From assembly GCA_964516925.1 (NCBI GenBank), contig CAZEXL010000025.1:1-15259 (forward strand): DNA of 15,259 nucleotides, read 5' to 3'. The notes under the pieces were generated by a model, which was given only the letters and a program-made list of their open reading frames with translations, was not told the origin of the DNA and searched no databases. Position 1 is the first letter of the stretch. Each line of letters opens with the position of its first letter. This DNA comes from CAG-552 sp964516925 (GTDB lineage Bacteria; Bacillota; Clostridia; Christensenellales; Pumilibacteraceae). Position numbers and translations under genes: made by a program. Shown here in pieces: positions 13,802-15,259 of this stretch.

Positions 13802-15166
13802 TTAACCGAGCAAGAATGCTCTGTAAGCAATATACGCCTCGTACAAATCGGCTTTAGCCACGATTTCCATGGGCGCGTGCATGTTAAGAACGGAGATACC
13901 TGCGTCGATAACATTCATATTGTAGTTGCCCAAAATACCGGCAATCGTTCCTCCGCCGCCTTGGTCAACCTTGCCGAGTTCTGCGGTCTGGAAGTAGATA
14001 CCGTTTTCGTCCATAACCTTGCGTACCCAAGCAAAATATTCGGGCTGAGCGTCGTTAGAACCGCCCTTGCCGCGACTTCCGGTATACTTGTTGAACACGA
14101 TACCTCTGTTAAGGTACGAAGCGTTCTTGTTGTCATTTACTTCGGGGAACAACGGATCTACGCCTGCGCTAACGTCGCTACTGAGCATATAGGTGTGTTC
14201 CATAGCTCTTCTAAGCGCAAGATACGACGTTTCGCCTGCCTTTTCGAGCAAATACGCAATAGTGTTCTCGAAGAACTTGCTTTGCGCGCCCGTTGCGCCC
14301 ACGCTACCGATTTCTTCCTTGTCCACTAAAATGCAGCAAGAAGTATATTCGGGTGCTTCTACGTCCAAAATAGCGCGGAACGAGGTGTATGCGCACACTC
14401 TGTCGTCGTGGCCGTAACCTGCAACCATGCTGCGATCGAGACCGTAGTCACGAGCCGGACCTGCGGGAACAACTTCGATTTCTGCCGAAAGGAAGTCTTC
14501 TTCTTCGATATCGTACTTTTCTTTAAGGAGCTTAAGGATATTAGCCTTAACTGCGTCCTTTTCTTCGCCGTCAAGCGGAATAGAACCAACGGTTACGTCC
14601 AAAGCTTCGCCTTCTACAACCTTGTCGCCCGTCTTCTTCATTTGATCACCCGAAAGGTGGATGAGCAAGTCGCTTATACCTACAACCGGATCGGCGGGAT
14701 CGTCACCGATATTAACGTCGACTACCGTTCCGTCCTTTTTGCAAACAACGCCGATAAGTGCGAGAGGAATGGTTACCCACTGATACTTCTTTACGCCGCC
14801 GTAGTAGTGCGTATCGGCAAGAGCGAAGTCGCTTGCTTCGTAAAGCGGATTTTGTTTAAGGTCGAGTCTGGGCGAGTCGATGTGCGCGCCGAGAACGCGA
14901 ATTCCTTCGGTAAGCGGCTTTTTGCCGATAACGTACAACGCAATGTTCTTGTCCTTGTTAAGGAAGTACACTTTGTCGCCTGCTTTAATCGACTTTACGT
15001 CTTCGATATTCTTGTAGCCGTGCTTTTTAGCAATAGCTTCGGTTTCTCTTGCAGCAAGGCGTTCGGTTTTGCCGTTGGACAAATACTCGATGTAGTCTTT
15101 GCCGAAGTCAAAAATAGCCTTTCTTTTTTCGTCGGTTATATCTTTCCAGATATTTTTTGCATACAT
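13802..15166 (-). CDS. apeA: M18 family aminopeptidase 1
   Basis: A 454-residue cytosolic metallo-aminopeptidase of family M18, which removes N-terminal residues (often acidic) from peptides using two zinc or cobalt ions and usually assembles as a dodecamer. The expected metal and catalytic residues are visible: His95 in GAHIDSPR, Asp254 in GHDDR, Glu284/Glu285 in DKEEIGS, the Asp of SSDVSAG, and His430 in NMHAPME. Length and N-terminus (NIWKDITDEKRKAIFDFGKDY) match the bacterial ApeA type rather than the ApeB type. No signal peptide. The start has GGAGG 10 bases upstream and a consensus promoter at 15201-15229. It appears monocistronic, with its own terminator at 13666-13697. A housekeeping peptide-recycling enzyme; no special link to the neighbouring cassette is shown. 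Confidence 0.95.
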   Translation of the reverse strand: MYAKNIWKDITDEKRKAIFDFGKDYIEYLSNGKTERLAARETEAIAKKHGYKNIEDVKSIKAGDKVYFLNKDKNIALYVIGKKPLTEGIRVLGAHIDSPRLDLKQNPLYEASDFALADTHYYGGVKKYQWVTIPLALIGVVCKKDGTVVDVNIGDDPADPVVGISDLLIHLSGDQMKKTGDKVVEGEALDVTVGSIPLDGEEKDAVKANILKLLKEKYDIEEEDFLSAEIEVVPAGPARDYGLDRSMVAGYGHDDRVCAYTSFRAILDVEAPEYTSCCILVDKEEIGSVGATGAQSKFFENTIAYLLEKAGETSYLALRRAMEHTYMLSSDVSAGVDPLFPEVNDNKNASYLNRGIVFNKYTGSRGKGGSNDAQPEYFAWVRKVMDENGIYFQTAELGKVDQGGGGTIAGILGNYNMNVIDAGISVLNMHAPMEIVAKADLYEAYIAYRAFLLG

Positions 15167-15200
15167 AAAAAAATTACCTCCACTGTGGTTGTTTGGTAGT

Positions 15201-15229
15201 ATTATACAACAATTTTACGCTTTATGCAA
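15201..15229 (-). promoter_or_regulatory. Sigma-A promoter of apeA
   Basis: The minus strand reads TTGCAT (15229-15224), a 17-base spacer and a perfect TATAAT (15206-15201), with a leader of about 30 bases before the start codon. Confidence 0.85.
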
Positions 15230-15259
15230 GTATAATTTACTTGGTTTGCAGGTTTTATT

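Noticed and set aside
14408..15199. 263-residue plus-strand frame opposite apeA
   Set aside because: Antisense to a well-supported M18 peptidase; no ribosome binding site, no family match recognised.

Overview
The window looks like chromosomal DNA of a low-GC, host-associated Gram-positive bacterium of the Clostridia. The reasons are GGAGG-type ribosome binding sites, near-consensus sigma-A promoters with 17-base spacers, a Gram-positive-type GyrB/GyrA pair, lipobox lipoproteins, and secreted BspA-type leucine-rich-repeat (LRR) proteins typical of gut and oral commensals. I cannot place it to genus. All intact genes lie on the minus strand, so transcription runs from high to low coordinates.

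Layout from right to left: (1) 15166-13802, an M18 aminopeptidase (apeA) with its own strong promoter. (2) 13227-9257, a two-gene cassette of a coiled-coil lipoprotein followed 2 bases later by a secreted 1006-residue protein with a papain-like/C39-like cysteine-protease domain and about 16 LRRs. (3) 8322-3845, a gyrB-gyrA operon with a strong promoter and an intrinsic terminator. (4) 3376-3744, the left end of an IS3-like insertion sequence with a truncated orfA, the only plus-strand gene signal. (5) 2825 to the left edge, a second two-gene cassette of a coiled-coil lipoprotein followed 1 base later by a secreted protein with an HEYGH zinc-protease domain that runs into LRRs and leaves the window still open.

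The two lipoprotein/LRR-protease cassettes are the main discovery candidate. They share promoter, leader, signal peptide and lipobox at high nucleotide identity, but their lipoprotein bodies diverge and the coupled proteases belong to different catalytic classes. This suggests a modular surface system in which a coiled-coil lipoprotein is co-made with a secreted LRR protease. Function and partnership are inference.

The intergenic regions (2918-3375, 8433-9256, 13323-13801) are packed with short interspersed palindromic repeats. There are three families: type I with ATTCT/AGAAT stems, type II with ATTGC/GCAAT flanks, and an A/G-rich 13-bp hairpin. All three show paired base changes that keep the stems intact. 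A 162-bp stretch is perfectly repeated downstream of both the LRR cysteine protease and the aminopeptidase, where it supplies the same double hairpin and intrinsic terminator.
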